Below, one piece after another: positions 54,984-64,000 of a stretch of 64,000 bases of DNA (the first letter of the stretch is position 1; every line of letters begins with the position of its first letter). A model generated the notes under the pieces. The model worked only from the letters and a program-made list of their open reading frames with translations. It was not told the origin of the DNA and searched no databases. Position numbers and translations under genes: made by a program. This stretch comes from Sphingobacteriales bacterium 50-39 (lineage in GTDB: Bacteria; Bacteroidota; Bacteroidia; Chitinophagales; Chitinophagaceae), in contig MKTZ01000009.1 of the NCBI GenBank assembly GCA_001898505.1, positions 372,001-436,000 on the forward strand, written 5' to 3'.

Positions 54984-57746
54984 GTGCGAAAGCTAAAATA
55001 CATTCTTGCACTTGTTACGTTGGTATTCGCATTGACATCTCCGGGTCAGGAGGTTTCCATTGAATCGATCCGACAAGGGCTTATAAGCCTTGATGCAAAT
55101 CAAAAGCTTAGCCAAAAGGATAAGCTGCAGTTGCTGTATGCCTGGAAGAGGCAGGCGGACGCGCGACGGTTGCCGCAGGACTCTGTCTATGCACGACTCC
55201 TGCACAAGATTGGCGTTTATGAATTCTATGTCACCCATCGATATACTGTCGCGCTCGAAGTGACGTTGCAAGCTCTGCGGATCAATACCTCCGGCAAGGC
55301 GGGAGCATCGGCGGCGGCGGCCGCAACAGATCTGTACAACGTCGGCATCTACTATGATAACCTGACCTTGCACAAAAAGGCATTGGCCTATTATGACAGC
55401 GCCATTCTTTTTGCCAGTAGGGGCCCCGATATAGATGATGTGGCGGCGAGCTCCTGGGAAAACAAAGCATTCATCTATTTCCGGATGGGGGACTATGAGA
55501 AGGCGGTGGAAGAAGGCGAGCGAGCCAGGGTTTACGCCTTGCAACGACGTGACACGGTCGGCTACCTGTATGCGTTGATCCAACGATCTCAGGCGCTTTG
55601 TGTTCAGGGTAAGATGTCCCTTGCCCAGGCGGACGTCCGGATTGCCATCGCCCTTGCCCGGGCGATACACGAGGATTTTCTGCTGGCCGGGGCGTTGAGG
55701 TGCCAGGGTATTATTTTTAGCGATTTGCGGGAATACCCGAAGGCAGAGGCTTCCTTTTCCGAATGCATTGCCACGAGGATCCGATCCAAAGATTTGCGGC
55801 AGGTAGCGGGAGATTACAATGATTTCGGTGTTTTCTATCGTGATACCCTTAGACAATTTCATAAGGCGACTACCTGCTTTTTACAGGCGATCCAATATGC
55901 CAAAAAGGAGAGGGATTCTATTCGAATAGCGGAGGTGTCGATCAACTTAGGCGGGAACTATTATCATCAGGGAAAATTGGATAGTGCTGTTTCCTGTTAT
56001 TTGACGGCGATGAATTTGCTGAAAATTGCTACGGGAGCGGATTTTATCCGCAACCCGACGGCCGGTGAGCTAAGACCAATGGGAAATAAGGAAATGATCC
56101 AGAAGCTATTTAACTCCAAAACAGAGCTGCTACTTCGGATGCACAAGCAGACGCACGACGTCAAATGGCTGAAAGCCTGTTTACAGACTGCTTTGTTGAC
56201 GGATAGTTTGATCAGGGACATCCGCCATGAACAATTGGAGGAACAGAGTAAACTGTACTGGCGGGACAAGACGAGGGGTTTTTTCGCTAATGCGTTGGAA
56301 GCTTGCTATCTGGCCCAGGATGATGGGCTTGCCTTATATTTTATGGAAGAAAGCCGGAGTGTATTGCTACAGGATAAATTGAACGAGTTAGGCGCAAACG
56401 CGTATCTTCCTCCTGGGGAGGCAGCAAAAGGAGAGCGGCTCCGGATCAATATCGTTGAGCTGCAACAGAAGCTTAGCGCTCTGCCCGATACTTCCCGTGA
56501 GGGCAGGGACGTCCTGCAGGAGCTATTGGCAGCAAAGGAGTCACTGGAGCAGTATATCCGGGCTTTGGAGGGAAATTATCCGGCTTATTACCAGTATAAA
56601 TATGCCGACGAAGTACGATCCGTATCTTCATTGCAAGCGTTCCTCTTAAAGAGCAAGCAAAGTTTTGTAGAATATTTTATTCGGGATACGCTGTGTTTCG
56701 CGTTGTGTGTGCAACCTGGCGGTACAAAGTATCTTCGGATCGTGGATGACCAACCGGGGTTCGAGGACCGGCTTGGGCGGTTTGTAAATTTTTGCGCGGA
56801 TGAAGACGCCTTGAATCGGGGTTTCCCTGAATTTTTAGCCAGCGCCAACGGGCTTTATAATTTATTGCTTGAGCCGTTTCACCTCACCGGCGGAAGGGTT
56901 ATCATTTGCCAGGATAATGGTCTTGTTCCCTTCGAGGCGTTGAGCTCGTCTCCTGCAAAGGCCGACTTTCTTATCAGGAATTTTTCTTTTAGTTATGTAT
57001 ACTCGGCGCGGTATCTTATTAATCAGCGCGAGCAGGTGGCGGGAAAGGGCGATTTTTTGGGCATCGCGCCGGTGAATTTTGCTGCGTATAATGGTCTGGC
57101 GGATCTAAAACTGTCCGAAGCGGCCTTGCGGAATTGTTCGGCGCCGTATGGACGGGTGAGGTTGTTGTTGCGTGACGAGGCCAACCGGAAAAATTTTATC
57201 CGGCAGGTATGCGACTTTAATACAGCGACCATTCTCACGCATGCGAGAGCCGATAGCGCCGATACGGAGCCGGTGCTTTTTATGAATGATAGCGTCATTC
57301 ATCTGTCTGAGCTGCAACTGTTGGGAAAACCTGCTGCCCGGCTCATCGTTCTTAGCGCTTGCCAAACCAATGCGGGGAAGAATCGTAGCGGGGAAGGTAT
57401 TTTTAGCCTGGCCCGGGGCTTCTCAGCCGTTGGGATCCCTGCTGTAGCAGCGACGCAGTGGATGGCCGATGAATCAGCCATTTATGACATCTCGGAGAAA
57501 TTCAACGAATATATTTTTCTTGGGATGAACAAGGACGAGGCTCTACGGAAGGCGAAGCTGTTTTATATGTTCGAGGACAAGAGAGGCAGTGTGTTGCCCT
57601 GCTATTGGGCGGACATGATACTGATCGGCAATACGGAGCCGGTGGCCTTTTCCAGGGGATTGGGGATCGGGTGGGATGCGGCGATTGGAGTCCTCGTTGT
57701 TCTTTTGGGTGTTTTGGTTTTTTATTGGGTCAGAAAGGGGAGGTAA
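54984..57746 (+). CDS. TPR-CHAT protease-like membrane protein
   Basis: 920 aa from GTG 54984; a TTG at 54951 is possible but would overlap the lipoprotein gene. Signal-like N-terminus (YILALVTLVFALTSPGQE), ~10 TPR-type repeats (residues ~40-400: TDLYNVGIYYDNLTLHKKAL; NKAFIYFRMGDYEKAVEEGE), a helical linker, and a C-terminal CHAT domain with the caspase-like His (ATILTHARAD, ~753) and Cys (IVLSACQTNAGKNRSGEG, ~793), then a final membrane helix (AAIGVLVVLLGVLVFYWV). CHAT proteins are relatives of separases/caspases and can process partner proteins; here the putative substrate may be the co-encoded lipoprotein or anti-sigma factor. Stop is 1 bp from the convergent NHL gene. Confidence 0.85.
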   Translation: MRKLKYILALVTLVFALTSPGQEVSIESIRQGLISLDANQKLSQKDKLQLLYAWKRQADARRLPQDSVYARLLHKIGVYEFYVTHRYTVALEVTLQALRINTSGKAGASAAAAATDLYNVGIYYDNLTLHKKALAYYDSAILFASRGPDIDDVAASSWENKAFIYFRMGDYEKAVEEGERARVYALQRRDTVGYLYALIQRSQALCVQGKMSLAQADVRIAIALARAIHEDFLLAGALRCQGIIFSDLREYPKAEASFSECIATRIRSKDLRQVAGDYNDFGVFYRDTLRQFHKATTCFLQAIQYAKKERDSIRIAEVSINLGGNYYHQGKLDSAVSCYLTAMNLLKIATGADFIRNPTAGELRPMGNKEMIQKLFNSKTELLLRMHKQTHDVKWLKACLQTALLTDSLIRDIRHEQLEEQSKLYWRDKTRGFFANALEACYLAQDDGLALYFMEESRSVLLQDKLNELGANAYLPPGEAAKGERLRINIVELQQKLSALPDTSREGRDVLQELLAAKESLEQYIRALEGNYPAYYQYKYADEVRSVSSLQAFLLKSKQSFVEYFIRDTLCFALCVQPGGTKYLRIVDDQPGFEDRLGRFVNFCADEDALNRGFPEFLASANGLYNLLLEPFHLTGGRVIICQDNGLVPFEALSSSPAKADFLIRNFSFSYVYSARYLINQREQVAGKGDFLGIAPVNFAAYNGLADLKLSEAALRNCSAPYGRVRLLLRDEANRKNFIRQVCDFNTATILTHARADSADTEPVLFMNDSVIHLSELQLLGKPAARLIVLSACQTNAGKNRSGEGIFSLARGFSAVGIPAVAATQWMADESAIYDISEKFNEYIFLGMNKDEALRKAKLFYMFEDKRGSVLPCYWADMILIGNTEPVAFSRGLGIGWDAAIGVLVVLLGVLVFYWVRKGR

Positions 57747-57747
57747 C

Positions 57748-59622
57748 CTATCGTACCAATATCACTGTCCCCCTGGCCTGGGACACTTTCCCCGTAAGAG
57801 GGTTCTCATATTCGATGAACCATATATAGGTCCCCACGGGCTGCGGCTGTCCACCGAGCGTGCCATCCCATCCAATAGCGCTGTCGGTAGAATAGAAGAC
57901 CTTTATTCCCCAGCGATCATACACAGCAAAGGCTTTTATCTTCACAGTCATCGATGGCGGTATGCGGAACACGTCATTCTTTCCATCCCCGTTTGGAGTA
58001 AAAGCGCCGGGCAGCGCCAGGCCTTTAAATACCCCAATGGTGACCTTTCCAGCGGCCATGCAATGGGCGTCTGTGGCGACGACTACCTGGTAGGTTGTAG
58101 TAATTTGCGGAGCTGCTACCGGCGCTGCGATATATGGGTTGTCCAGACCGATGGCGGGTGTCCATTGATAGCTTGTCACGGGACCCGTAACGTCCGCCTT
58201 TAACAACACTGACTGGCCCGGACGTATTGTTGTATCGGGCATCGGGACCACGGTCGGATTGGTATTCACGGTCATCACCACGCGATTTTGAGAAGCCGTC
58301 TGGGTGCTGCAGCTCATGCTGCTGGTCAGGATACAACTGACTACATCTCCATTGGCCAGACCATTGGTGATGAATATAGCCTTATCAGAACCTACGTTTG
58401 CCCCATTCACCTGCCACTGATATCCTGACGAGGCGCCTCCGTTTACCGGCGTCGCCGTAAAAACCACTTGTGTTCCGGAACATATGGTTGAACTGTTGGT
58501 GCTGATCGTCAGGGAAGGCGCCAAGGTGGCCGTTAAGCAATTCGTGACCTTGCGGATGACCTGATTATAAGCGTCTACAATATACATATTGCCGGCTGCG
58601 TCCTGATCTATATTTTCGATCTCGGTGATCTGTGCCAGGTTGGCTGGTCCCCCATCACCCGAATAGCCATAGGTTCCATTGCCTGCATAGTCGGTGACGA
58701 TGCCGGACGGATCGATCTTCCTTACTTCATAAGAAGAGCTCTCCCCTACATAGATGTTTCCTGCATTGTCCACGCAAATAGATGAAGGAAGAGCGAACTC
58801 TGCGAGCGCTGCGGGTCCGCCATCGCCCGTGGAATTCTGGACGCCATTTCCGCCAATGGTGGTGATGATCCCGCTGGTATTGACCTTCCTCACCCGGCCG
58901 TTATCTGCATCCGGAATATAGATATTTCCCGCGATGTCCACCCCCACCTGGCAGGGATACCAAAGCTGCGCGGAGGTTGCAGGGCCACCGTCGCCCGAGA
59001 AGCCGGTCGTGCCATTTCCCGCCACCGTCGTTACGATCCTGCTGGTGCTGATCTTGCGTACGGTGTTACAGGTCTGATCAGACGCGTAGATATTACCTGC
59101 GTTGTCTTTTGCTAACCCAATCACACCGACAAAAACTGCCTGAGACAGAGGCACCCCTTCACCAGAGCATAATCCTCCCGTATAGGGCCCTGAAATGGTT
59201 GTTATATTCCCCACAGGATCGATCTGTCGTAGAACCTCCCCATTCTGATCGGCGAAAATGATATTATTGGCGTTATCGACTATGATCGCACCGGGATGAT
59301 ATAATCTTGCAGCGAGTGCCGGTCCTCCGTCTCCGGTATAACCTATTACTCCGGCGCCGGCGATCGTGGTGATGACGCCGGCTTTGTTTACCTTTCTAAT
59401 TGTATTACTTTCCGGCGCCGTCATATACGTGTTGCCTGCGGCATCAAACGCTACCGAGACATGATACAAGTCTCCCAGATGCGCATTCAGTGCTGGCCCG
59501 CCGTCACCGGAAACTGCATAAGGGGGTGGGGGCGCCCCGGCGTACGTAGTAATGATCTGAGCCCGGCAGATCACGGTTAGCAATGCGAGAAGAAGACAAA
59601 ACAGCGGTCGCATAAACGACAT
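57748..59622 (-). CDS. Secreted NHL-repeat protein with type IX secretion C-terminal domain
   Basis: 624 aa from ATG 59622 (MSFMRPLFCLLLALLTVICR, signal peptide); the frame extends upstream into the GH9 gene. Residues ~25-360 contain six or more NHL-type repeats (YTGDGGPALAARLYHPGAII VDNANNIIF; FSGDGGPATSAQLWYPCQVG), then Ig/PKD-like domains (VVFTATPVNGGASSGYQW), and at the end the gliding-motility/T9SS type-B sorting domain (GAFTPNGDGKNDVFRIPPSM; YDRWGIKVFYST; GTYIWFIEYENPLTGK). It is exported to the surface by T9SS. 4 bp after the GH9 gene in the same orientation. Confidence 0.88.
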   Translation of the reverse strand: MSFMRPLFCLLLALLTVICRAQIITTYAGAPPPPYAVSGDGGPALNAHLGDLYHVSVAFDAAGNTYMTAPESNTIRKVNKAGVITTIAGAGVIGYTGDGGPALAARLYHPGAIIVDNANNIIFADQNGEVLRQIDPVGNITTISGPYTGGLCSGEGVPLSQAVFVGVIGLAKDNAGNIYASDQTCNTVRKISTSRIVTTVAGNGTTGFSGDGGPATSAQLWYPCQVGVDIAGNIYIPDADNGRVRKVNTSGIITTIGGNGVQNSTGDGGPAALAEFALPSSICVDNAGNIYVGESSSYEVRKIDPSGIVTDYAGNGTYGYSGDGGPANLAQITEIENIDQDAAGNMYIVDAYNQVIRKVTNCLTATLAPSLTISTNSSTICSGTQVVFTATPVNGGASSGYQWQVNGANVGSDKAIFITNGLANGDVVSCILTSSMSCSTQTASQNRVVMTVNTNPTVVPMPDTTIRPGQSVLLKADVTGPVTSYQWTPAIGLDNPYIAAPVAAPQITTTYQVVVATDAHCMAAGKVTIGVFKGLALPGAFTPNGDGKNDVFRIPPSMTVKIKAFAVYDRWGIKVFYSTDSAIGWDGTLGGQPQPVGTYIWFIEYENPLTGKVSQARGTVILVR

Positions 59623-59626
59623 TTTT

Positions 59627-62110
59627 TTAATCGGACAGAAACTTCGGAATGGGCAGGCATCGATATCCATTAGATTCCAACCAATTGAGCAACGCGTCGA
59701 GTCGAAGGTACAGCTTATCCTTCCTCCGTGGATCAGTCCCGGCATGAATAAGTATAATGGCTCCATTAAGGCCGGCAGGTCGGGCTGTTTCGAATTTTTT
59801 CAGGGATTCGACAATAGCATTGCTGCTAAGGTAGCTACCCCCCATTTCAGGGTAGGTATAGTCGGCATTGGTGCGAATACCGGGAGTAAAATTGATCAGC
59901 TGCCAGCCGACGGCGCGGCTCCAGGCAGCGAGGGTATCATTCCACCATTCATAGGGAGGTATAAAATAATGCGGACCGGTGGTATCTATGCCGAGGGCAT
60001 GGATGGCGGCGAGGTTGTTATGAAGATCAGTTCGAAAGCTGTCCGCGGTGACGAGGGTGCTGTCGCGACGGGTCCAGTCGGCGTAGAGCAGGTGGGTATT
60101 GGAATGCGGCCCTAAATAATTATGTTGTCGATAGAGCTCCTTTATCGCAGGCTGGAAGGCGGGATTGCGATAGCAGCCGCCGGTGAAGAAGAACGACCCG
60201 GTGACATGGTGTTTGCTTAACGCCTTTGCGATCGTCGGAAGGCCGTCGCCGAATTCATCACCGGTGAAGACAAGAGCTACGGTCTTGCGGCTGGTGTCGC
60301 CTCTGACAATGGCGCCGTGGGAAATGGTCCAGTGCAGTGGGTTGGAGGCCTGGTCTTGCCGGGCCGCCTGATCCTGCTGCGCGGCGAGAAGATATACCAG
60401 CGATGCGGTGCCATCCATGGTGGGCTCGTTCGTGCTGTAGTCGCCATAGTCATCATGATAGACGGCAAGACTGCTTTGGAATTCCTTATAAGTATCCTCA
60501 TGGGTGAGTTGGATGCCAATGAGATGATCATAAATACCGGTATAGACCGGTCCATCCACCAACCCGCCATCGATGGGGTAGTTCTTCAGATGCGTGAAGG
60601 CCGAATGAGGATCGGAAGGAGTGTCGCCACCGGCGGGCAATCCGTAGACCATGCTGGTGCCCCAGGGATTGCAACCGAAAAGCCAATCAAAGCAGGACTG
60701 TTCGAGCGACTGATACATAGCGTCGCCTGTGAGTCGCCGATACCAATAGCATTGGATCGCGAAGCTGACCGTTAGGTTGTTGCTGCACCAGATGAAAGGG
60801 ATATGCCGATAAAAGGCGTTGGTCTTTGCTTTTTGCCAGACGCGATCGATGCCTTCACGGTACCAGGCGATAAGGGAGTCACGGCGGCTGCCCGTCAGGA
60901 TCTTTGCCAGCTCATAATGACCGAGATTGATGAACGGATACCATTGATAGTGTTTTGCCGTATCCATGCCCAGCCAGGGGGTGATCTTCTCCTGTTGGGC
61001 GTACTGCCAGGCTTTATCGGGTTGGGCAAGAGCGGCGGTGGCAAGCTCCATATCATCGGTCCAATTGTCCTCAGCATAGATATAGGGCGAGAGCACGGAG
61101 GCGGTTTGACAAACGCCGGGTTTGGCGAGACCAAGCTTCAGCGAAGTGGATGCTTTTTGGCTGAGGGTTCTTGCGTAGGTGCTGTCCATCGGCGCCAGCA
61201 AGCGGCTGCCAAGGGCGAAGGCGGCGGCGAATTTGCCGGCGGTGGAGGCGACACCGGTGGATTGGTTGAGGAACTTACCCCGCACCTGCGGGACGCCTGT
61301 ACAGAAATAGACCGGTCGTTCGAGACCCCGCCCGTAGAAGTTGGTATCTTCTTTTGGAATGCGCATGCCGCGATGATCCCGGTCGTCGCCCAGCTGGTTG
61401 AAGAGCCAATCGGGGCGGGGGTGCATTTTCAGTAACCAGTCCATGCCCCATTTTGCTTCGTCGAGCACATCGGGGATATGGTTGGCGCCATCGAGGCCAT
61501 TGGCTTGCTTCCTGTCACTGAATACGCCAGGAAAGTCGCGCCAGGCGGCGAGGAGATGGTAGACCGCATTGGCGGTGGTGGTGGAATATTGGAGATAGTC
61601 GCTGGCATCATGCCAGCCGCCGACCACATCGATGTGTGTGCTGTCCGGAACGGGGGCATAGAGTGTATAGCCATCGTGGGTATGGCACGAGTCCTTTAAG
61701 AAAGGGTTGAAACCGCTGCGTTGCTGACGGAGATAGCGAAGACAGAAATCCGCAGCGCCGTCATAGACCTGGTTGCCGATGGCGAAGACGGGGGAAGTGA
61801 CATCGCCGGCCTTTATATAATACCGGCCTGGTTTTTTGCAGGCGGAGAAATCCAGACGACGGGTGTCGGTGAAAGGGCCATAGTGGCCGAAGGACCGACC
61901 GATGGGGGCGCTGAAAACGGTGTGCTGGGAGGCGGCATCGACGAGCTCGAAGGTCGTTTCGTGAAGGGCGGCCTTAGCGGCGAGTACGGCGGTTTTGAGT
62001 CCATCGGGAGCATAACCGAGCTGGTTTATACGGATCCAGCCGCCGGTGTGTTGACCATATGAATTACTGAGCGCCATGCAGAACAGGGTGGCAAAGAGCG
62101 ATCTTATCAT
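59627..62110 (-). CDS. GH9 glycoside hydrolase fused to a polysaccharide deacetylase
   Basis: 827 aa with a signal peptide (LFATLFCMALSNSYGQ). N-terminal Ig-like domain (IRINQLGYAPDGLKTAVLAA), (alpha/alpha)6 GH9 barrel with catalytic base in VGGWHDASDYLQY and acid in YSTNEPTMDGTASLVYLLA, then from ~590 a NodB-like CE4 domain: VALVFTGDEFGDGLPTIAKA (motif 1), GPHSNTHLLYAD (HSxxH, motif 2), YFIPPYEWWN (motif 3), IILIHAG (motif 5). Motif 1 lacks the canonical TFDD. This combination suggests a chitosan/glucosamine-containing substrate, which GH9 members of Bacteroidota can attack. Upstream gene of the NHL protein. Confidence 0.85.
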   Translation of the reverse strand: MIRSLFATLFCMALSNSYGQHTGGWIRINQLGYAPDGLKTAVLAAKAALHETTFELVDAASQHTVFSAPIGRSFGHYGPFTDTRRLDFSACKKPGRYYIKAGDVTSPVFAIGNQVYDGAADFCLRYLRQQRSGFNPFLKDSCHTHDGYTLYAPVPDSTHIDVVGGWHDASDYLQYSTTTANAVYHLLAAWRDFPGVFSDRKQANGLDGANHIPDVLDEAKWGMDWLLKMHPRPDWLFNQLGDDRDHRGMRIPKEDTNFYGRGLERPVYFCTGVPQVRGKFLNQSTGVASTAGKFAAAFALGSRLLAPMDSTYARTLSQKASTSLKLGLAKPGVCQTASVLSPYIYAEDNWTDDMELATAALAQPDKAWQYAQQEKITPWLGMDTAKHYQWYPFINLGHYELAKILTGSRRDSLIAWYREGIDRVWQKAKTNAFYRHIPFIWCSNNLTVSFAIQCYWYRRLTGDAMYQSLEQSCFDWLFGCNPWGTSMVYGLPAGGDTPSDPHSAFTHLKNYPIDGGLVDGPVYTGIYDHLIGIQLTHEDTYKEFQSSLAVYHDDYGDYSTNEPTMDGTASLVYLLAAQQDQAARQDQASNPLHWTISHGAIVRGDTSRKTVALVFTGDEFGDGLPTIAKALSKHHVTGSFFFTGGCYRNPAFQPAIKELYRQHNYLGPHSNTHLLYADWTRRDSTLVTADSFRTDLHNNLAAIHALGIDTTGPHYFIPPYEWWNDTLAAWSRAVGWQLINFTPGIRTNADYTYPEMGGSYLSSNAIVESLKKFETARPAGLNGAIILIHAGTDPRRKDKLYLRLDALLNWLESNGYRCLPIPKFLSD

Positions 62111-62187
62111 GGTAGAATTGAATAGCCCGAAAATTACGATGTTTGCTGATCTTTGATGTATATGTTTTTTGATGTATATTTAGTCAT

Positions 62188-62851
62188 ATGCACAATTCCT
62201 GGGTCAAAATAACCCATTGGATAGGGACGATCAGCTTTCTGACCATGTCCCCGGCCGTGGCCGCATCGCATCCATTGGCTATATCGAACGGTGAAATCTC
62301 CGCAAGTTCCTACCTACGGCAGTATCCTGCGCGCCGGAGATAATTTTACTTATGAAGCGCAACGTGCGCTCCTGTCGAAAAGGGCCCTGGTGAAGGAATA
62401 TTCACGCAGCGATATTTCCTCCTTCCCTGCCACAGGCACCCTCGACCCCGGGGACGAGAAGAGCAAGTACTATAGTAAGGACTACGCGCTGACACATCGT
62501 AATGGTTTTTCGGATTGGAAACTGTCGGTGGAAGGCCGTGTGGCCCGACCGGCATTATATTCTCTCAGCACGCTGCAAAGCAGCGCCCGCCCGTACACAG
62601 ATCACACGACATACTTGCGAAGAGGGATGGACAGCCGTGGGTGAATGGACAGGCGTTCAACTGAGCCAGCTGCTGCTGCACGCAGGGATCTTTCCATCTG
62701 CACGATTCGTCAATTTTTATGCATACGATGATTTTCAGGATAGCATCGATATGATCGACGCCTTTCATCCGCATACCTTCGACGCATAGTTGTTACGGAT
62801 GAATATGTCGATCCGGGAGACAGCGGATGGGCATGGTATACGGGGATTTAA
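62188..62851 (+). pseudogene. Decayed cytochrome b / molybdopterin-dependent oxidoreductase
   Basis: Four pieces in order. From ATG 62188: MHNSWVKITHWIGTISFLTM, the start of a cytochrome b561-like subunit. From about 62291 in another frame: LVKEYSRSDISSFPATGTLD then DWKLSVEGRVARPALYSLST, the YedY/sulfite-oxidase-like family. From about 62582 in a third frame: RTQITRHTCEEGWTAVGEWT (with the molybdenum-ligand Cys) to SIDMIDAFHPHT. From 62786: IVVTDEYVDPGDSGWAWYTG I-stop. At least two frameshifts and deletions of several hundred bases relative to an intact pair. Clearly non-functional. Confidence 0.8.
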
Positions 62852-63156
62852 GTACGGCCAAGATCCTTCTTTACATTCTCCAGGTCCCCCCGCAAACGTT
62901 CATTATCGGTTTTTAAAGTTTTGACGAGGATTCTGATGCTCAATAGATGATCCAATTGTTGTGCTGACTCATAGAAGTATTTGGCTTCGGTGTCGTAAAA
63001 TTTTGCCAGTTTCCGGGCCTGGGCGTAGTCCATCAGAACATTCCCGGATTCCAGGTCTTTGTACAGCGAGATAGGCATTTCCAACATTTCGGCGACTTTT
63101 TGAGGAGTGAAATGCATGCTTCTACGGCAATAAAGCATTAACATGTTCTGATACAT
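62848..63156 (-). CDS. XRE-family helix-turn-helix regulator
   Basis: 102 aa. LMLYCRRSMHFTPQKVAEML followed by MPISLYKDLESGNVLMDYAQ is an XRE-type domain (residues ~5-60); then the coiled-coil-like tail SIRILVKTLKTDNERLRGDL. Its 3' end overlaps the end of the oxidoreductase relic by 4 bp (convergent). Likely local regulator; target unknown. Confidence 0.82.
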   Translation of the reverse strand: MYQNMLMLYCRRSMHFTPQKVAEMLEMPISLYKDLESGNVLMDYAQARKLAKFYDTEAKYFYESAQQLDHLLSIRILVKTLKTDNERLRGDLENVKKDLGRT

Positions 63157-63269
63157 AAGGATAGGGGTTATTGGGTAAAATGGTATAGTCTACGGAATAC
63201 TATACCGGGCACATTAGGTAGACAGGAAATATGCGAGGGTGGTCCTATTGCCGGTGGGAAAAGCTTTTG

Positions 63270-63743
63270 TTAATGAACCCTTCTTTCTGTTGGATAGACG
63301 GGGTAACTGTTTCTTTCGACGCGTACATGGCCCGAGATAGAAAAGGTCTTTGCATCATTGGTGTAGATGAGGCCGCCCTGTATGCCGGGAGTGAGACCCA
63401 TTCCATATCCTCCCTGGAAGGGATAGCCGTGGTAGTTGGGGTCGCCGACAGGCAGCGTGGAGAGACTATTGATATTAAAGAAGGTCGGTGTGATGGTGGC
63501 GGCGCCATAGGCAGTCCAATTGGAACTCAATGGACGGAAGAGCGCGAGTCCAACAGGGGCAGACATATATGACATACTGCTGCCACCATTGAAAAACATA
63601 TAACCTGCTGTAAGACTTGCAAAGGGTCTTAGCTGCCATTTGCTTTTTACAGCATCCACATTAAACGAAGGGACAAATAAATGCGTCTGGGCGGTGGCGC
63701 CTAAAATTATCATCGAGAAAGTAATCGTAAAAAGCAATCTCAT
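63270..63743 (-). CDS. Small outer-membrane beta-barrel-like protein
   Basis: 157 aa with a signal peptide (LLFTITFSMIILGATAQ) and a mature part of alternating aromatic/polar strands: WQLRPFASLTAGYMFFNGGS, VGLALFRPLSSNWTAYGAAT, GMGLTPGIQGGLIYTNDAKT. Compatible with an eight-strand OmpX-type barrel, though the usual C-terminal aromatic is absent. Function unknown. Confidence 0.65.
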   Translation of the reverse strand: MRLLFTITFSMIILGATAQTHLFVPSFNVDAVKSKWQLRPFASLTAGYMFFNGGSSMSYMSAPVGLALFRPLSSNWTAYGAATITPTFFNINSLSTLPVGDPNYHGYPFQGGYGMGLTPGIQGGLIYTNDAKTFSISGHVRVERNSYPVYPTERRVH

Positions 63744-64000
63744 AGTTTCAAAAACTGGATATAAGTTACTGATTTTTTCTGTAAGTTAATTATTTCTTCA
63801 AGTTGGAAACGCCGCCGATGCTGTAATTTTGGCGCTTAAATACCTCCGCGTCCTCGGGTCTGTATTATCGCACAGTCCTTGTTTCGGAAGCGAACACCGG
63901 AGTAGGGTCTTGCTGCCTAAACAAGCTTGAAATCAAACGATTATGGCATTGGCACAGGCTTTGGTGCCTCCTTGTAAAAAGAAAATCCATGCCTTTCAAA
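63744..64000 (+). other. Gene-free end of the window; possible CDS start at 63943
   Basis: 257 bp upstream of the barrel gene. Near the end an open frame begins at ATG 63943 (MALAQALVPPCKKKIHAFQ) and is cut by the window edge. It is too short to judge. I see no RNA gene or repeat here. Confidence 0.3.

Noticed and set aside
1-64000. tRNA or rRNA genes, including a tRNA as integration target
   Set aside because: No cloverleaf or rRNA sequence was recognised; the integration target is the protein-coding end of mnmE.

Overview
The window reads as chromosome of a Bacteroidota bacterium, most likely of the Chitinophagaceae. The signs are TANNTTTG-type promoter elements lying almost on the start codons, many SPII lipoproteins, a T9SS type-B C-terminal domain, an exbB-exbD-exbD-tonB cluster, a GH9/polysaccharide-deacetylase fusion, and family-typical sequences throughout. 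Genus and species cannot be fixed from sequence reading alone.

The left core block (1-13422) holds the 3' part of nuoM, nuoN, a large lipoprotein gene, a small exported protein, an ABC-type permease, the TonB energising cluster (exbB, exbD, exbD, tonB), a rhomboid protease, a second tonB, and mnmE. The right core block (44384-64000) holds a glycoside hydrolase with a lipoprotein partner, small lipoproteins, an outer-membrane BamA-like barrel, a sigma factor / membrane TPR protein / lipoprotein / CHAT-protease operon, a T9SS-type NHL protein next to a GH9-deacetylase, a decayed molybdopterin oxidoreductase, and an XRE regulator.

Between them, 13405-44356 is an integrative island in the 3' end of mnmE. 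The last codons of mnmE (FCIGK-stop) form the attachment core. That core recurs at 34235, 39211 (degraded), 42780 and 44342, with a broken copy at 32480. Each recurrence sits 56-59 bp to the right of a 20-mer of the type GTTACTAATCTGGGACTAAA, with a hairpin between. The same 20-mer occurs inverted just upstream of the tyrosine integrase (22404-23540), and diverged at the left end (13534). I infer that several related elements have stacked at one site: the right ends are preserved in tandem, while the left ends are represented by one intact excisionase-like gene (13659) and two relics of it (14856, 17441).

The island segments carry different cargo. The large segment has HEPN and RusA/REase-HEPN genes, an OLD-family nuclease, radC, the integrase, a divergent single-subunit polymerase-like protein, and an apparent operon of three nucleases of different folds (PD-(D/E)XK, HNH, GIY-YIG). 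It also has a trypsin-like protease preceded by a membrane protein and two tandem Pro-rich microproteins, a stand-alone EF-Tu domain III-like protein, and a DUF433/PIN-like toxin-antitoxin pair. The second segment has a five-gene coupled operon (two small ORFs, a PD-(D/E)XK nuclease, a 30-residue membrane peptide, a three-TM protein with Pro-rich tail). The third has a 909-residue protein with about twelve homing-endonuclease-associated-type repeats around a Vsr-like nuclease core, plus a frameshifted DUF4258/YgiT pair. The fourth has a frameshifted zeta toxin and its small partner. No rRNA, tRNA or CRISPR array was recognised.
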